This document shows, piece after piece, positions 53,006 to 61,984 of a DNA stretch of 64,000 nt (position 1 is the stretch's first letter; each line of letters opens with the position of its first letter). Source of the stretch: Alphaproteobacteria bacterium (lineage in GTDB: Bacteria > Pseudomonadota > Alphaproteobacteria > Micropepsales > Micropepsaceae); the NCBI GenBank assembly GCA_947475445.1, contig CANJLC010000001.1, positions 62,001 through 126,000 of the forward strand, written 5' to 3'. A program made the translations under genes and the position numbers. The notes beneath the pieces are model-generated. The model did not search any database. It had not been told where the DNA came from and saw only the letters and a list, made by a program, of their open reading frames with translations.

Positions 53006-53902
53006 TTACTGCAGGATTTTGCCCGGCGGGGCGGGCGGGGCCTCGCGCAGCAGCACAATGGACAGCCTGCGGTTGGCGCTGGCGCTGGGATCTTCCGGCA
53101 GCAGCGGCTCCGAACCGGCCTTGCCCGCCACTTCATAGATGCGGTCGGAACTCAGGCCGCCGGCCTGGAGCAGGGCGCGGGCGGAATTGGCGCGCTGCGA
53201 AGACAGCGTCCAGTCGGCGCCATTGGCGGATGTGTCGCTGCGCCCGGTATGGCCGCTGATGGAAACGCGGTTGGGCAGCGTGTCGATGATTGCGCCCACC
53301 GCCGACAAAAGCTTCTTGGCATAAGGCATGGGTTCGGAGGTGCCCTGCTGGAACATGGGGCGGCCATCCTGGTCCACCAGCTGGATGCGAAGGCCCTGCG
53401 GCGTCTGCTCCAGGATCAGTTGGTGCGAAAGATTGGCGATGTCGGGATTGTCCTGCACCGACTGGCGGATCGCTTCGGCGGCATGGGCGAAATCGCCGTC
53501 CTGGGCCGAATTGGCGCTGTCGCTGGCAGTTGACGTGCCGCCCGCGCCGCCATCGGTGGTGCCGCTGGCCATGGCGTTGGTCTTGGCAGAGGGCGACGGC
53601 GGAGACTGTTTCTGCATCACCGATTGCGCGCCGCCGGCATGGGCGGAATCCTCGCCCATCACCTTGCCGCCCAAAACGCCGCCGCTGCCGGACACGGTCT
53701 GGGCGATGGACTGGGGCGCGAAATAATCGGCGATGCCGCGCTTCTGTTCCGGAGTGGTGGTGTTGATCAGCCACATCAGGAGGAAGAAGGCCATCATTGC
53801 GGTCACGAAGTCCGCATAGGCAACCTTCCAGGCGCCGCCATGGTGACCGCCATGCCCGCCCTTCTTGATCTTTTTAATGACAATAGCGCCGTTGGCCGCC
53901 AT
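53006..53902 (-). CDS. motB: Flagellar motor stator protein MotB
   Basis: A 298-residue stator subunit. The N-terminus is basic (IVIKKIKKGGHGGHHGGAWKVAYADFVTAMMAFFLLMWLINTT) with the proton-carrying Asp in YADFVTAM, followed by a plug-like and linker region rich in Ser/Ala/Gly, and a C-terminal OmpA-like peptidoglycan-binding domain (RVSISGHTGRSDTSANG, LSSQRANSARALLQAGGL, NRRLSIVLLRE). MotA is not adjacent, which is common for alphaproteobacteria. The divergent flavin reductase lies 143 bp away. Confidence 0.93.
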   Translation of the reverse strand: MAANGAIVIKKIKKGGHGGHHGGAWKVAYADFVTAMMAFFLLMWLINTTTPEQKRGIADYFAPQSIAQTVSGSGGVLGGKVMGEDSAHAGGAQSVMQKQSPPSPSAKTNAMASGTTDGGAGGTSTASDSANSAQDGDFAHAAEAIRQSVQDNPDIANLSHQLILEQTPQGLRIQLVDQDGRPMFQQGTSEPMPYAKKLLSAVGAIIDTLPNRVSISGHTGRSDTSANGADWTLSSQRANSARALLQAGGLSSDRIYEVAGKAGSEPLLPEDPSASANRRLSIVLLREAPPAPPGKILQ

Positions 53903-54045
53903 TTATGCCCACCGTTAAAATCACCCGGCGGGATGGCACGGTCTTTCGCCGTGGCCTGGCCTCACCTAACCTTCGTCTCTAAGTGGGCCCATCATGCATA
54001 CCCGCTCTTAACCGAGTATGAAGTGGACGGCTTTTAAGGTGGCTT

Positions 54046-54570
54046 ATGGACTTTGATATCAAGGCTTATCGCGCCGCTTTGGGCTCTTTTCCCACCGGCG
54101 TCGCCGTGGTGACGGCCTCCGCCGCCGGCCAGCCTGTGGGCATTACGGTTAATTCCTTCACCTCCGTCTCGCTCGATCCGCCGCTGGTGCTGTGGTGCAT
54201 GGACCGCCGCTCCAGCCGCCATGTCCTGTTCGCCAGCGCCCCCTCCTTCACCATCAATATTCTGGGTACGGAGCATAAGGCGGTCTCGGCCCGGCTGGCC
54301 CGGGCAGGGGAACATTCGCTGGAAGGCATCGCGCTCATTCCCACCGAACTGGGTCCGCCGGCGCTGGCCGATTCGCTGGCCGTGTTCGAATGCGCCCGCG
54401 AGCAGGTCGTCGAAGCCGGCGACCACACAATACTTATTGGCCGTGTCCTGCGCTTTTCCCGGCATAGCAAAAGCGCGCCGCTGGTATATTTCAGCGGAAA
54501 ATACAGCGCCCTGGCGCAAGGCAAGCCGCCGGAAGGCGTTGGCGGCCGCCGTGTTACGGACGAGAGCTAG
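54046..54570 (+). CDS. Flavin reductase-like FMN-binding protein
   Basis: A 174-residue split-barrel flavoprotein of the flavin reductase family: YRAALGSFPTGVAVVTASAAGQPVGITVNSFTSVSLDPPLVLWC, SFTINILGTEHKAVSARLAR, FECAREQVVEAGDHTILIGRVLRF and PLVYFSGKYSAL. Members supply reduced flavin to two-component monooxygenases or bind FMN/haem; no partner oxygenase is nearby. Monocistronic; followed by 200 bp of regulatory DNA of the TonB receptor. Confidence 0.9.
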   Translation: MDFDIKAYRAALGSFPTGVAVVTASAAGQPVGITVNSFTSVSLDPPLVLWCMDRRSSRHVLFASAPSFTINILGTEHKAVSARLARAGEHSLEGIALIPTELGPPALADSLAVFECAREQVVEAGDHTILIGRVLRFSRHSKSAPLVYFSGKYSALAQGKPPEGVGGRRVTDES

Positions 54571-54682
54571 CCGCGACAAGTCGGCGCTGCATCTTTTCCA
54601 CAGCCCGCAGTTTACCGCATTTGCGGTGTTTCCCCGCCCCAAACCCGAGACCAAGTGTGCTTTGCGGCACACAGGCGGCCCA

Positions 54683-54722
54683 CTGTCATGCTTCTGTAAT
54701 AAAAAATGTAAATTTCCGTCAA
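54683..54722 (+). promoter_or_regulatory. Pho box: four 11-bp-phased repeats upstream of the TonB receptor
   Basis: CTGTCAT (54683-54689), CTGTAAT (54694-54700), AATGTAA (54705-54711) and CCGTCAA (54716-54722) occur in exact 11-bp register with 4-bp AT-rich linkers. This is the tandem direct-repeat pattern of PhoB sites (CTGTCAT-N4-CTGTCAT). A -10-like TTATGA (54732-54737) follows at the distance expected for a PhoB-activated promoter lacking a -35. The gene start is 34 bp further. Confidence 0.75.
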
Positions 54723-54770
54723 GCTAGCTGCTTATGAGGACCCCCATAACCAATCATCAAGGGGTCTCTT

Positions 54771-57173
54771 TTGAAAAATTCACTCTTCTGCGGGGCTGCG
54801 GCTTTCGCGCTTCTGTATTTCCCGGCCCAGGCCGCCCTCGCGGTAGATGCCCTCGGCCTGGAAACGGTCACCGTTACCGCCACGAAGACTGAAACCAACC
54901 TGCAGAAAACGCCGATCGCGATTTCTGTGCTGAGCGAGTCCGCCATGGCGGACCGCCATGCCGGAAGCCTGATCAGCCTGCAGGACGGCGCTATCCCGTC
55001 CTTGCGCGTCGCCACCTTTGAAGCACGCCAGTCGGCCCTGACCATCGGCATCCGCGGCATTGTTCCCTTTGACGCCAACCAGACCGCCCGCGACCAGGGC
55101 GTCGGCGTCTATATTGACGGCGTTTATCTTGGCCGCCAGCAGGGCCTGAACGCCGCGCTGTTTGACCTTGAGCGCATCGAAGTCCTGCGCGGCCCGCAGG
55201 GCACGCTGTTCGGCCGTAACACCGAAGGCGGCGCACTCAACATCATCACCAAGGCTCCGTCGGGCGTGCAGGGCGGCCGGATCACCGCCGGCGTCGGCAA
55301 TTACGGCGCTTATAATTTCGAGCTGCACCAGGACCTCGCGGAATTCTCCGGCATCTCGGTGAAGGTTGACGGCCTGGTCCAGCACCAGGATCCGACCACC
55401 AAGAACCCGATGAGCGGCCAGGCCGGCTGGAACCAGTATGACCGCAAGGGCATTCGCGTTTCCGCCCTTTTCCAGCCGACTGACAATTTCAGCGCCTTGG
55501 TCGCCGCCGACTATGCGCTGGATGAGAACACGCCCTTCTTCAGCCAGCTGCTCAACTTCAACCCCATCGGCAAGCGCGTCCGCACTTTGGCGGAAGTGAC
55601 AGCCGTGGCTGCCGCTCCGGCCGGCACGATCAATCCGCTTGCCGCCCTGGTCAAGGTTCACACCGAGCGCCAGAAGGCCTCCGATGTCGGCACCATCCAG
55701 CAGCCCAGCCTCGACAAGACCCGCGGCGTTTCGGCCACCCTGAAGTGGCAGGTTGCATCCAATCTGGAACTGCGCTCCATCACTGCCGCCCGCGCCGTGG
55801 TCACCAACCAGTGGGACAATTCGGGCATTGAAGCCCGCAACGTCTTCGCGCCGAACAGCAACTTCGGCCGTTACAGCCTGTCGGACCTCACCCAGAACCA
55901 GTTCAGCCAGGAATTCCAGCTGGTCGGCAACACGGACAACTTCACCTACGTCCTGGGCGCCTTCTATTTCAACGAGCACGCCATGGAATCGGCCGCCACG
56001 CCTTTCACCAATGTGTGGAATGCCGACGGCTCCAACTTCACGATCCGTTCGTCCAACGGCACCTTTGGCACCGCGGCGATTACGTCCGCGAACCAGGGCT
56101 GGGAACCCGGCACGCGCTTCATCACCCGCGCCAGCCAGGCCGGTGCGAACAGCGTCGCGGTTTACGGCCAGGGTACCTATACCCCTGCGTCTATCCAGCA
56201 GCTGCACCTCACCGTCGGTGGCCGTTACACCAGCGACAAGCGCCACGGCAACCTCTACACCGTCAACGCCAAGGCGACGAACTTCCCGTTCCTGTATGAC
56301 AACAGCCGCTTTGATCCGCTGGTCAACTTGTCTTACGACATCGCCGACAACATCAACGTCTATGCCAAATATTCGACCGGTTATCGCGCCGGCGGCGCCA
56401 ATGACCGCTCGTCGAATTTCCATGCCTTCGGCGCTGAAGAAGTCAACGCCTATGAAATCGGCGACAAGATGGACCTGTTGGGCGGGTATATGCGCTTCAA
56501 CCTGGCTGCTTACATGATGGAACGCAGCAATACCCAGATCGACTTCGACAATGTCGACACCACCCCGGGCAGCCCCACGCTGGGCGCACACACCGAGGAA
56601 ACGCGCAACGCGCCGGGTATTTCGAAGATCAAGGGCTTCGAAGCCGAACTCGAGGCGATACTCTCCGACGAATGGCGGGTTGGACTGGCCTACTCCTATA
56701 CGGATGTGAATATCCCGCCTGCGCCGTTCCCCTTCACCGGCAACTCCGTGGTTCCGCTGAATTCGCCGTTCCCCGTGCATGTGGTCTATACGCCGAAAAA
56801 CGCGCTGTCGGGTAACATCGACTTCTCAACCCCGCTGGGCGGCCTGACATTCCGTGCCCATTTGGACGCGAACTACGCCAGCAAGCAGTATGCCTTCCAG
56901 TCTGAGTTCGCCGACATCTCGCCGACCGCTGTTTCGACCCAGAACGTCGCCGTCAAGACGGACTCCAGCCTGGTGTTCAACGGCACCGTCGGCCTTGCCG
57001 ATATCGGCATGGGCAGCGGTGATAGCACGGCGAACATCTCGCTGTGGGGCCGCAACCTGCTCGACGAAACCCATGTCTACCGCATCTCGGCCGCCAACCG
57101 CGGCACGATCGGCGACTATGGCAACCTCAATCCGCCGCGCACCTTCGGTGTTGAGTTGCGCGTCAAGTACTAA
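54771..57173 (+). CDS. TonB-dependent outer-membrane receptor
   Basis: An 800-residue receptor with a signal peptide (LFCGAAAFALLYFPAQAALA), plug domain (ETVTVTATKTETNLQKTPIAISVLS, RGPQGTLFGRNTEGGALNIITKAP) and a 22-strand barrel ending with Tyr (FGVELRVKY). It starts at TTG 54771 with AAGGGG 6 bp upstream. Such receptors import large or scarce compounds with TonB energy. A Pho box in its promoter and the OprP-type porin and PstS downstream point to phosphate or organophosphate uptake rather than iron, which is inference from context. Confidence 0.92.
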   Translation: MKNSLFCGAAAFALLYFPAQAALAVDALGLETVTVTATKTETNLQKTPIAISVLSESAMADRHAGSLISLQDGAIPSLRVATFEARQSALTIGIRGIVPFDANQTARDQGVGVYIDGVYLGRQQGLNAALFDLERIEVLRGPQGTLFGRNTEGGALNIITKAPSGVQGGRITAGVGNYGAYNFELHQDLAEFSGISVKVDGLVQHQDPTTKNPMSGQAGWNQYDRKGIRVSALFQPTDNFSALVAADYALDENTPFFSQLLNFNPIGKRVRTLAEVTAVAAAPAGTINPLAALVKVHTERQKASDVGTIQQPSLDKTRGVSATLKWQVASNLELRSITAARAVVTNQWDNSGIEARNVFAPNSNFGRYSLSDLTQNQFSQEFQLVGNTDNFTYVLGAFYFNEHAMESAATPFTNVWNADGSNFTIRSSNGTFGTAAITSANQGWEPGTRFITRASQAGANSVAVYGQGTYTPASIQQLHLTVGGRYTSDKRHGNLYTVNAKATNFPFLYDNSRFDPLVNLSYDIADNINVYAKYSTGYRAGGANDRSSNFHAFGAEEVNAYEIGDKMDLLGGYMRFNLAAYMMERSNTQIDFDNVDTTPGSPTLGAHTEETRNAPGISKIKGFEAELEAILSDEWRVGLAYSYTDVNIPPAPFPFTGNSVVPLNSPFPVHVVYTPKNALSGNIDFSTPLGGLTFRAHLDANYASKQYAFQSEFADISPTAVSTQNVAVKTDSSLVFNGTVGLADIGMGSGDSTANISLWGRNLLDETHVYRISAANRGTIGDYGNLNPPRTFGVELRVKY

Positions 57174-57191
57174 GACCGGGCGTAACGCCGG

Positions 57192-57243
57192 GATTTTCGA
57201 AAATCGAATAAGGCTGGTTGAATATTTTCAACCAGCCTTATTC
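57192..57243 (+). terminator. Stem-loops after the TonB receptor gene
   Basis: GATTTTCGAAAATC (57192-57205) is a perfect 14-bp palindrome. It is followed by a perfect 17-bp stem, GAATAAGGCTGGTTGAA - TATT - TTCAACCAGCCTTATTC (57206-57243). There is no downstream U-tract on the plus strand, but the stable stem should end or pause transcription and separates the receptor from the porin. Confidence 0.65.
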
Positions 57244-57309
57244 AGTTCAGGGCGCTCCAAAATCGTCTGGAGTGTTCATTAAAAATAAGCAAGGTGTGGC
57301 CTTTCACAC

Positions 57310-57382
57310 TTATCCACAGGCTGAAAACCGGGACTTTCACTGCATGGTTCTCCCTGTCAAATTTACTTCCAGTTACCGTCAT
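57310..57382 (+). promoter_or_regulatory. Porin upstream region: DnaA box and two Pho half-repeats
   Basis: A DnaA box TTATCCACA lies at 57310-57318. CTGTCAA (57354-57360) and CCGTCAT (57376-57382) are exactly 22 bp apart, two phases of an 11-bp Pho repeat, but the middle repeat (ACTTCCA) is degenerate. The Pho assignment is therefore weaker than at the TonB receptor. A 7-bp stem CGCTGCG-ACTCCAC-CGCAGCG (57398-57418) follows in the leader. Confidence 0.4.
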
Positions 57383-57449
57383 GGCTGTGTTGCCCCCCGC
57401 TGCGACTCCACCGCAGCGCAACATGCACAGATCAAAAGGACGGCTGGTA

Positions 57450-59183
57450 ATGACAAAGGGGCAAAAACAATTCTGGTTGGCCGGTGCAGCTTTGCTGGCG
57501 CTTAGCGCTTCGGCGAACGCCGCCGCGCCCGTGAAGAAGCCGGCCACCAAGCCGGTGCAGTTGGCGCAGAGCAGCCCGGATAAAACGGCGCAAAATTCTT
57601 CTGCCGGTGCCAGTTCGGCCAATTCCGATCTCGAAGCGCGCGTGCAGGCGCTGGAGGATGCGTTGGCGGCCCGCGATGAGCGCGCCCAGAACGACCGCAC
57701 CCGCCTTTCCACCCTGGAACAGACATACGCCACGCAAGCCTGGACCTTCGACAATGGCCGCCCCGTGCTGGCCACGGGCGATGGCCGCTTCACCATGGCG
57801 GTGCGCCTGCGCTTCCAGTCCGACTTCGCCAGCTTCTCGCAGGACGATACCCATCCCGCCGGTTTTGCCGGTCCTGCCGATCTCAGCACCGGCATGGTCA
57901 TTCGGCGCGCCTATTTCGGCGTGGAAGGCAAGGTCTATAGCGATTTCGGTTATGAATTCCGCCTCAATCTCGGTGGCTCCAATGGCGGGTTGAACGCCAC
58001 CTGCACCAATCCCTCCGTCACCACCACTATCGCGGGCGCGCCCGGCGCCACCGCCACCTCCACCGCCACGGGCTGCGCCATCGGTTCCATCCCCACCGCC
58101 GGTGAAGGCGATCCGCTGCTTAACAAGGCGGTCATCAGCTATACCGGCATTCCCTTTTGGCACCTCAATGTCGGCGTCATCGAGCCGGCCTTCATGTTCG
58201 AAGGCACGACATCCTCGGGCCAGTTGATCTTCCTGGAGCGTCCGGAAATCGACAATATTGCCGCCGACCTGTTTGGTGCCGGCGACTCGCGCCGCGGCAT
58301 CGAACTGGGCTGGGCCAAGAGCGATACGCTCTGGGCCGGCGACAATCTCGCCATCACCGGAATTTTCTCCGGCGGCAAGACGGGCTCTGCTGCGGGCCAC
58401 GGCAATGGCGGCGACGAGCCGGCCCAGGTACTGGGCCGCGTCTCCGAACGCCTCTGGACCAACGGCCTCTCCAACATCTCCATCGGCGCCAGCGCAGCCA
58501 GCATTCTCTACAGCGGCAATGCTGCCGGCGGCGGCAGCCAGACCATCAACCTCCAGGACCGCCCGCAGATCCGCGTGGACGGCACCCGCCTGATCTCGAC
58601 CGGCGGCATCGCCGCCAAGACCGGCGACATGTGGGCGGTGGATTTCGGCGGCAATCTGAACAGCCTCTTCATCGGCGGCGAATACGCCCAGTTCACGGTT
58701 GATCGCCAGTGCGGCACGCTTTCCGCCACGCTCAATCCGCAATGCACGTCTTCCACGGCGGTCTTCGACCACCCCACATTCTCGGGCTGGTACCTGGAAG
58801 GCTCCTGGCTGATCACGGGCGAAACCAAGGCCTACACGGCCTCCGCGCTGAACAACGAGACGGGCGGCTTCCAGGCTCCAATCCCCTCGCGGCCTTTCTC
58901 AATCTATGGCGGCAGCTGGGGAGCCTGGGAGTTGGCGGTGCGTTACGCCAACACCAACCTGAACTGGCATCCCACCCAGGCCGCTTCCACCACGCAATTG
59001 GCCGGCATCCTGGGCGGCGAGCAGCACGTCCTGTCCGTGGCGCTGAACTGGTACCTCAACCGCAACGTCCGCCTGATGATTGACGACAGTTTTGTGACGG
59101 TAAAAAAAGGAACCGCCGCAATCCCCAATCGTGATGGCCAGGACCTGAATATTCTCGGCGTCCGCCTTCAATTCGCCAACTAG
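57450..59183 (+). CDS. OprP/OprO-type phosphate-selective porin
   Basis: A 577-residue outer-membrane porin. Signal peptide FWLAGAALLALSASANAAAP, a trimerising coiled coil (SDLEARVQALEDALAARDERAQNDRTRLSTLEQ), then the porin barrel: GDGRFTMAVRLRFQSDFASF, VIRRAYFGVEGKVYSDFGYEFRLNLGG, VGVIEPAFMFEGTTSSGQLIFLERPEI and the last strands RDGQDLNILGVRLQFAN. This is the phosphate-selective porin O/P family. ATG 57450 (AAGGA 9 bp upstream) is chosen over the longer track start. It is 35 bp before pstS. Confidence 0.9.
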   Translation: MTKGQKQFWLAGAALLALSASANAAAPVKKPATKPVQLAQSSPDKTAQNSSAGASSANSDLEARVQALEDALAARDERAQNDRTRLSTLEQTYATQAWTFDNGRPVLATGDGRFTMAVRLRFQSDFASFSQDDTHPAGFAGPADLSTGMVIRRAYFGVEGKVYSDFGYEFRLNLGGSNGGLNATCTNPSVTTTIAGAPGATATSTATGCAIGSIPTAGEGDPLLNKAVISYTGIPFWHLNVGVIEPAFMFEGTTSSGQLIFLERPEIDNIAADLFGAGDSRRGIELGWAKSDTLWAGDNLAITGIFSGGKTGSAAGHGNGGDEPAQVLGRVSERLWTNGLSNISIGASAASILYSGNAAGGGSQTINLQDRPQIRVDGTRLISTGGIAAKTGDMWAVDFGGNLNSLFIGGEYAQFTVDRQCGTLSATLNPQCTSSTAVFDHPTFSGWYLEGSWLITGETKAYTASALNNETGGFQAPIPSRPFSIYGGSWGAWELAVRYANTNLNWHPTQAASTTQLAGILGGEQHVLSVALNWYLNRNVRLMIDDSFVTVKKGTAAIPNRDGQDLNILGVRLQFAN

Positions 59184-59218
59184 CTGATCCACACTCAACG
59201 CATGAAAAGGAGTTCTCG

Positions 59219-60250
59219 ATGAACAAGCACTTTAAGGCCCTGGTCGGCGCCGCAGCGGCTCTCGCCATGGCGACCGGCATTTCCATGGCGGCCGATATCA
59301 CCGGCGCCGGTTCGTCCTTCGCGTTCCCGATCGTCGCCAAATGGGGTTCGGTCTACAAAGGCACCTCGGGCAATGGCGTGAACTACGCCTCCATCGGTTC
59401 GGGCGGCGGCATTGCGCAGATCAAGGCCAAGACCGTGACCTTCGGCGCCACCGACAAGCCGCTCACCACCAAGGAGCTCAATGCTTCCGGTCTGACCCAG
59501 TTTCCCATCGTGATCGGCGGCATCGTGCCGGTGGTCAATATTCGCGGCATCGGCCCCGGCCAGCTGACGCTGGACGGCCCGACGCTGGCGAACATCTTCA
59601 TGGGCAAGATTGCGCGCTGGGATGATGCGGCGATCAAGAAGCTGAACCCGGGCGTCAACCTGCCCAGCCAGGCCATCTCCATCGTCCACCGTGCCGACGG
59701 TTCGGGCACCACCTTCCAGTTCTCCACCTATCTCAGCCGCGTCAGCGCGGACTGGAAGGAGAATGTCGGTGCGGACACCGCCATCGACTGGCCGGTGGGC
59801 ATCGGCGCCAAGGGCAATGAAGGTGTTGCCGGCAATGTCGCCCAGATCGCGGGCGCCATCGGCTATGTCGAATATGCCTATGCCAAGCAGAACCATCTCA
59901 GCTACACCAAGCTGATCAACAAGGACGGCAAGAACGTCGCCCCCACGGTTGAAGCCTTCAAGGCCGCCGCCGCCAGCGCTGACTGGGGCAACGCCGCGAA
60001 GAACAGCTTCTACATCCTGTTCGTTGATCAGGGCGGTGCGGAAAGCTGGCCCATCACCGCCACAACCTTCGTGCTGATGTACAAGCAGCCGGGCGATGTG
60101 AAGGCTTCCTCTGACGCCCTGCAATTCTTCAAGTGGGGCTTTGAGAAGGGCGACCAGCTTGCCCTGGGCCTGGATTATGTCCCGCTGCCCGCCAATGCGG
60201 TCAGCGCCATCGAAGCCGGCTGGAAGAGCATCCAGGGCTCTGGAATGTAA
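59219..60250 (+). CDS. pstS: Phosphate ABC transporter periplasmic binding protein
   Basis: A 343-residue PstS. After the signal peptide (GAAAALAMATGISMAAD) come the phosphate-binding motifs ITGAGSSFAFPIVAKW, GSGGGIAQIKAKTVTFGATDKPL and VHRADGSGTTFQFSTYLSRVS. Strong ribosome site AAAAGGAG 7 bp upstream. No pstC, pstA or pstB follow; the gene is ended by a strong terminator. It probably delivers phosphate to a Pst complex encoded elsewhere, co-transcribed with the porin. Confidence 0.95.
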   Translation: MNKHFKALVGAAAALAMATGISMAADITGAGSSFAFPIVAKWGSVYKGTSGNGVNYASIGSGGGIAQIKAKTVTFGATDKPLTTKELNASGLTQFPIVIGGIVPVVNIRGIGPGQLTLDGPTLANIFMGKIARWDDAAIKKLNPGVNLPSQAISIVHRADGSGTTFQFSTYLSRVSADWKENVGADTAIDWPVGIGAKGNEGVAGNVAQIAGAIGYVEYAYAKQNHLSYTKLINKDGKNVAPTVEAFKAAAASADWGNAAKNSFYILFVDQGGAESWPITATTFVLMYKQPGDVKASSDALQFFKWGFEKGDQLALGLDYVPLPANAVSAIEAGWKSIQGSGM

Positions 60251-60273
60251 TTTCGGACCACATGGCAGACATG

Positions 60274-60312
60274 AACAGCCGGCAGGTCCTTCCTGCCGGC
60301 TGTTTGTTTTTG
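60274..60312 (+). terminator. Intrinsic terminator after pstS
   Basis: AACAGCCGGCAGG - TCCTT - CCTGCCGGCTGTT, a perfect 13-bp stem, followed by TGTTTTT. A textbook rho-independent terminator, 24 bp after the pstS stop. Confidence 0.93.
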
Positions 60313-60348
60313 GCGGTTTCTTTGGTTTTTTTGGCAGAAACCATGATG

Positions 60349-60402
60349 CTGACAGGGATTACTCAACATAAGTTATAACCTTGCACGTTATTATAACGTT
60401 GC
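60349..60402 (+). promoter_or_regulatory. Promoter and operator of the second marR-emrAB operon
   Basis: CTGACA (60349-60354) and TTATAA (60373-60378), spacing 18 bp, form a candidate promoter with start near 60385. ACGTTAT-T-ATAACGT (60385-60399) is a perfect palindrome with 7-bp arms at that start. TTATAACCTTGC (60373-60384) and TTATAACGTTGC (60391-60402) are a direct repeat with one mismatch, 18 bp apart. Likely bound by the MarR protein encoded 15 bp downstream. Confidence 0.6.
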
Positions 60403-60416
60403 TTATCTTCCCGGCC

Positions 60417-60878
60417 ATGAACCACTTTGACCGTGATTTGCAGATTTTGCTCCACGATGTGGCGCGCATGCAGCGCACCCGTTTTGACCGCTGGGCTCGA
60501 ACCTATGGCCTGACGCGCGCCCAGGGCGTGATCCTGGCCCGGCTGCACCGCCAGCCCGGCCTTTCCCAGATTGAAATGGCGGCCATCTGTGAGGTCGAAC
60601 CGATCACCGTGGGCCGCCTGGTCGACCGTCTGGAAGCGCGCGGCCTGATTGAACGGCGTCCCGATCCCACCGACCGCCGCATCCGCAGGCTGCATCTGAT
60701 GCCCGCGTCCGAGCCACTGATCGCCCGGATCGAAGCCTACCGGAACGACCAGAGCGAATATCTGCTGAGCGGTGTCACCGCCGCGCAGCGTGAAACCGTT
60801 GTGAATGTCCTTTTGCAAATGAAGAACAAACTGACCATGGAAGCCACGGGCGAAGAGCTCGTTGTGGGCGGAGAATAA
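60417..60878 (+). CDS. MarR-family transcriptional regulator (efflux operon 2)
   Basis: A 153-residue MarR protein: YGLTRAQGVILARLHRQPGLSQIEMAAICEVEPITVGRLVDRLEARGLIERRPDPTDRRIRRLHL shows the winged helix and wing (DPTDRRIRRL). ATG 60417 is chosen (the track start lies in the operator). Its stop is 1 bp before the emrA-like gene, the same spacing as in the other marR operon. It probably represses its own operon by binding the palindrome at the promoter; the ligand is unknown. Confidence 0.9.
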   Translation: MNHFDRDLQILLHDVARMQRTRFDRWARTYGLTRAQGVILARLHRQPGLSQIEMAAICEVEPITVGRLVDRLEARGLIERRPDPTDRRIRRLHLMPASEPLIARIEAYRNDQSEYLLSGVTAAQRETVVNVLLQMKNKLTMEATGEELVVGGE

Positions 60879-60879
60879 G

Positions 60880-61968
60880 ATGTCTGCAGTTGCCTATGAA
60901 GCCGCGAAGCCCAAACAGGGCATGGACAAGACCGCCCTGCGCCGGGTGCTGATGATCGGCGGCGTGGCGGTCGTTCTGGCGGTCAGCGCTTATTTCTACC
61001 TGATGGGTGGGCGTTACATCACTGCCGATGATTCCTATGTCCGCGCCAACAAGCTGATGGTCTCGACCGATGTCTCCGGCCTGATCCAGAGCGTGAACGT
61101 CAAGCAGGGCCAGCATGTGGAGAAGGGCGAAGTCCTCTTCACCCTTGACCCCCAGCCTTTCCGGATTGCGCTCGAGAATGCCCAGGCGGCCTTGGCCCAG
61201 GCGGTCCAGGACGTGGAATCCAACCGCGCCGCCTATCGCTCCGCGCTGGGCCAGATCGGGGCGCAGCAGGCCCAGGTCAATCTCACCAAGCAGACCTTCG
61301 ACCGCTATGCCGCCCTGCAAAGCCAGAACGCCATCGCCGCCACCAGTGTGGACCAGGCGCGCGGCGCCATGGTGGGCGCGCGGGCGACATTGAACTCGGT
61401 GCAGCAGGCCGCCGCGACCGACCTGGCCAAGCTGAACGGTGATCCCAATTTGCCGGCGGAAAAAGCGCCCGGCTATCTCAAGGCCAAGGCGGCCGTGGAC
61501 GAAGCCCAGCGCCAGCTCGATCACGCCGTGGTGCGAGCGCCTTTCGCCGGCACGGTGGGCGAAGTGGATTCGCTGCAGCCTGGCACGCTGGTGATTTCCG
61601 CCATGTCGGCCTTCACCACCACCAGCGCCGTGGGCCTGATCGGCAGCGACAACTGGATTGAATCCGACCTCAAGGAAACCGAACTCACTTATCTGCGTGA
61701 GGGCAATCCGGTCACCATCACCATCGATACCTATCCGGGGCGCAAATGGACCGGCCATGTGGAGAATGTCGCCGCGGGCAGCGACAGTTCCTTCTCGGCG
61801 CTTCCTGCCGAGAATGCCAGCGGCAACTGGGTCAAGGTGGTGCAGCGCATCCCCGTGCGCATTGCCATCGACAAGAAGCCGGACGATCCGCAATTGCGCG
61901 CCGGCATGAGCGCGGTGGTTACCATTGATACGGGCAAGCGCCGCTGGCAGCGCCTGTTGAACGAATAA
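60880..61968 (+). CDS. HlyD/EmrA-family periplasmic adaptor (efflux operon 2)
   Basis: A 362-residue membrane-fusion protein. One TM helix (VLMIGGVAVVLAVSAYFYLM), biotinyl-lipoyl halves (TADDSYVRANKLMVSTDVSGLIQSVNVKQGQHVEKGEVLFTLD and VVRAPFAGTVGEVDSLQPG), a long coiled coil (QAALAQAVQDVESNRAAYRSAL...) and a barrel domain (GRKWTGHVENVAAGSDSSFSAL, NWVKVVQRIPVRIAID). Only weakly similar in sequence to the adaptor of operon 1. 1 bp after marR; the downstream transporter starts 17 bp after its stop. Confidence 0.92.
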   Translation: MSAVAYEAAKPKQGMDKTALRRVLMIGGVAVVLAVSAYFYLMGGRYITADDSYVRANKLMVSTDVSGLIQSVNVKQGQHVEKGEVLFTLDPQPFRIALENAQAALAQAVQDVESNRAAYRSALGQIGAQQAQVNLTKQTFDRYAALQSQNAIAATSVDQARGAMVGARATLNSVQQAAATDLAKLNGDPNLPAEKAPGYLKAKAAVDEAQRQLDHAVVRAPFAGTVGEVDSLQPGTLVISAMSAFTTTSAVGLIGSDNWIESDLKETELTYLREGNPVTITIDTYPGRKWTGHVENVAAGSDSSFSALPAENASGNWVKVVQRIPVRIAIDKKPDDPQLRAGMSAVVTIDTGKRRWQRLLNE

Positions 61969-61984
61969 GGGAACCGGCGAGGGG

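Noticed and set aside
54780-56780. 666-aa minus-strand ORF opposite the TonB receptor
   Set aside because: Mirror of the receptor coding sequence; the receptor has signal peptide, plug and barrel motifs and a terminal Tyr.
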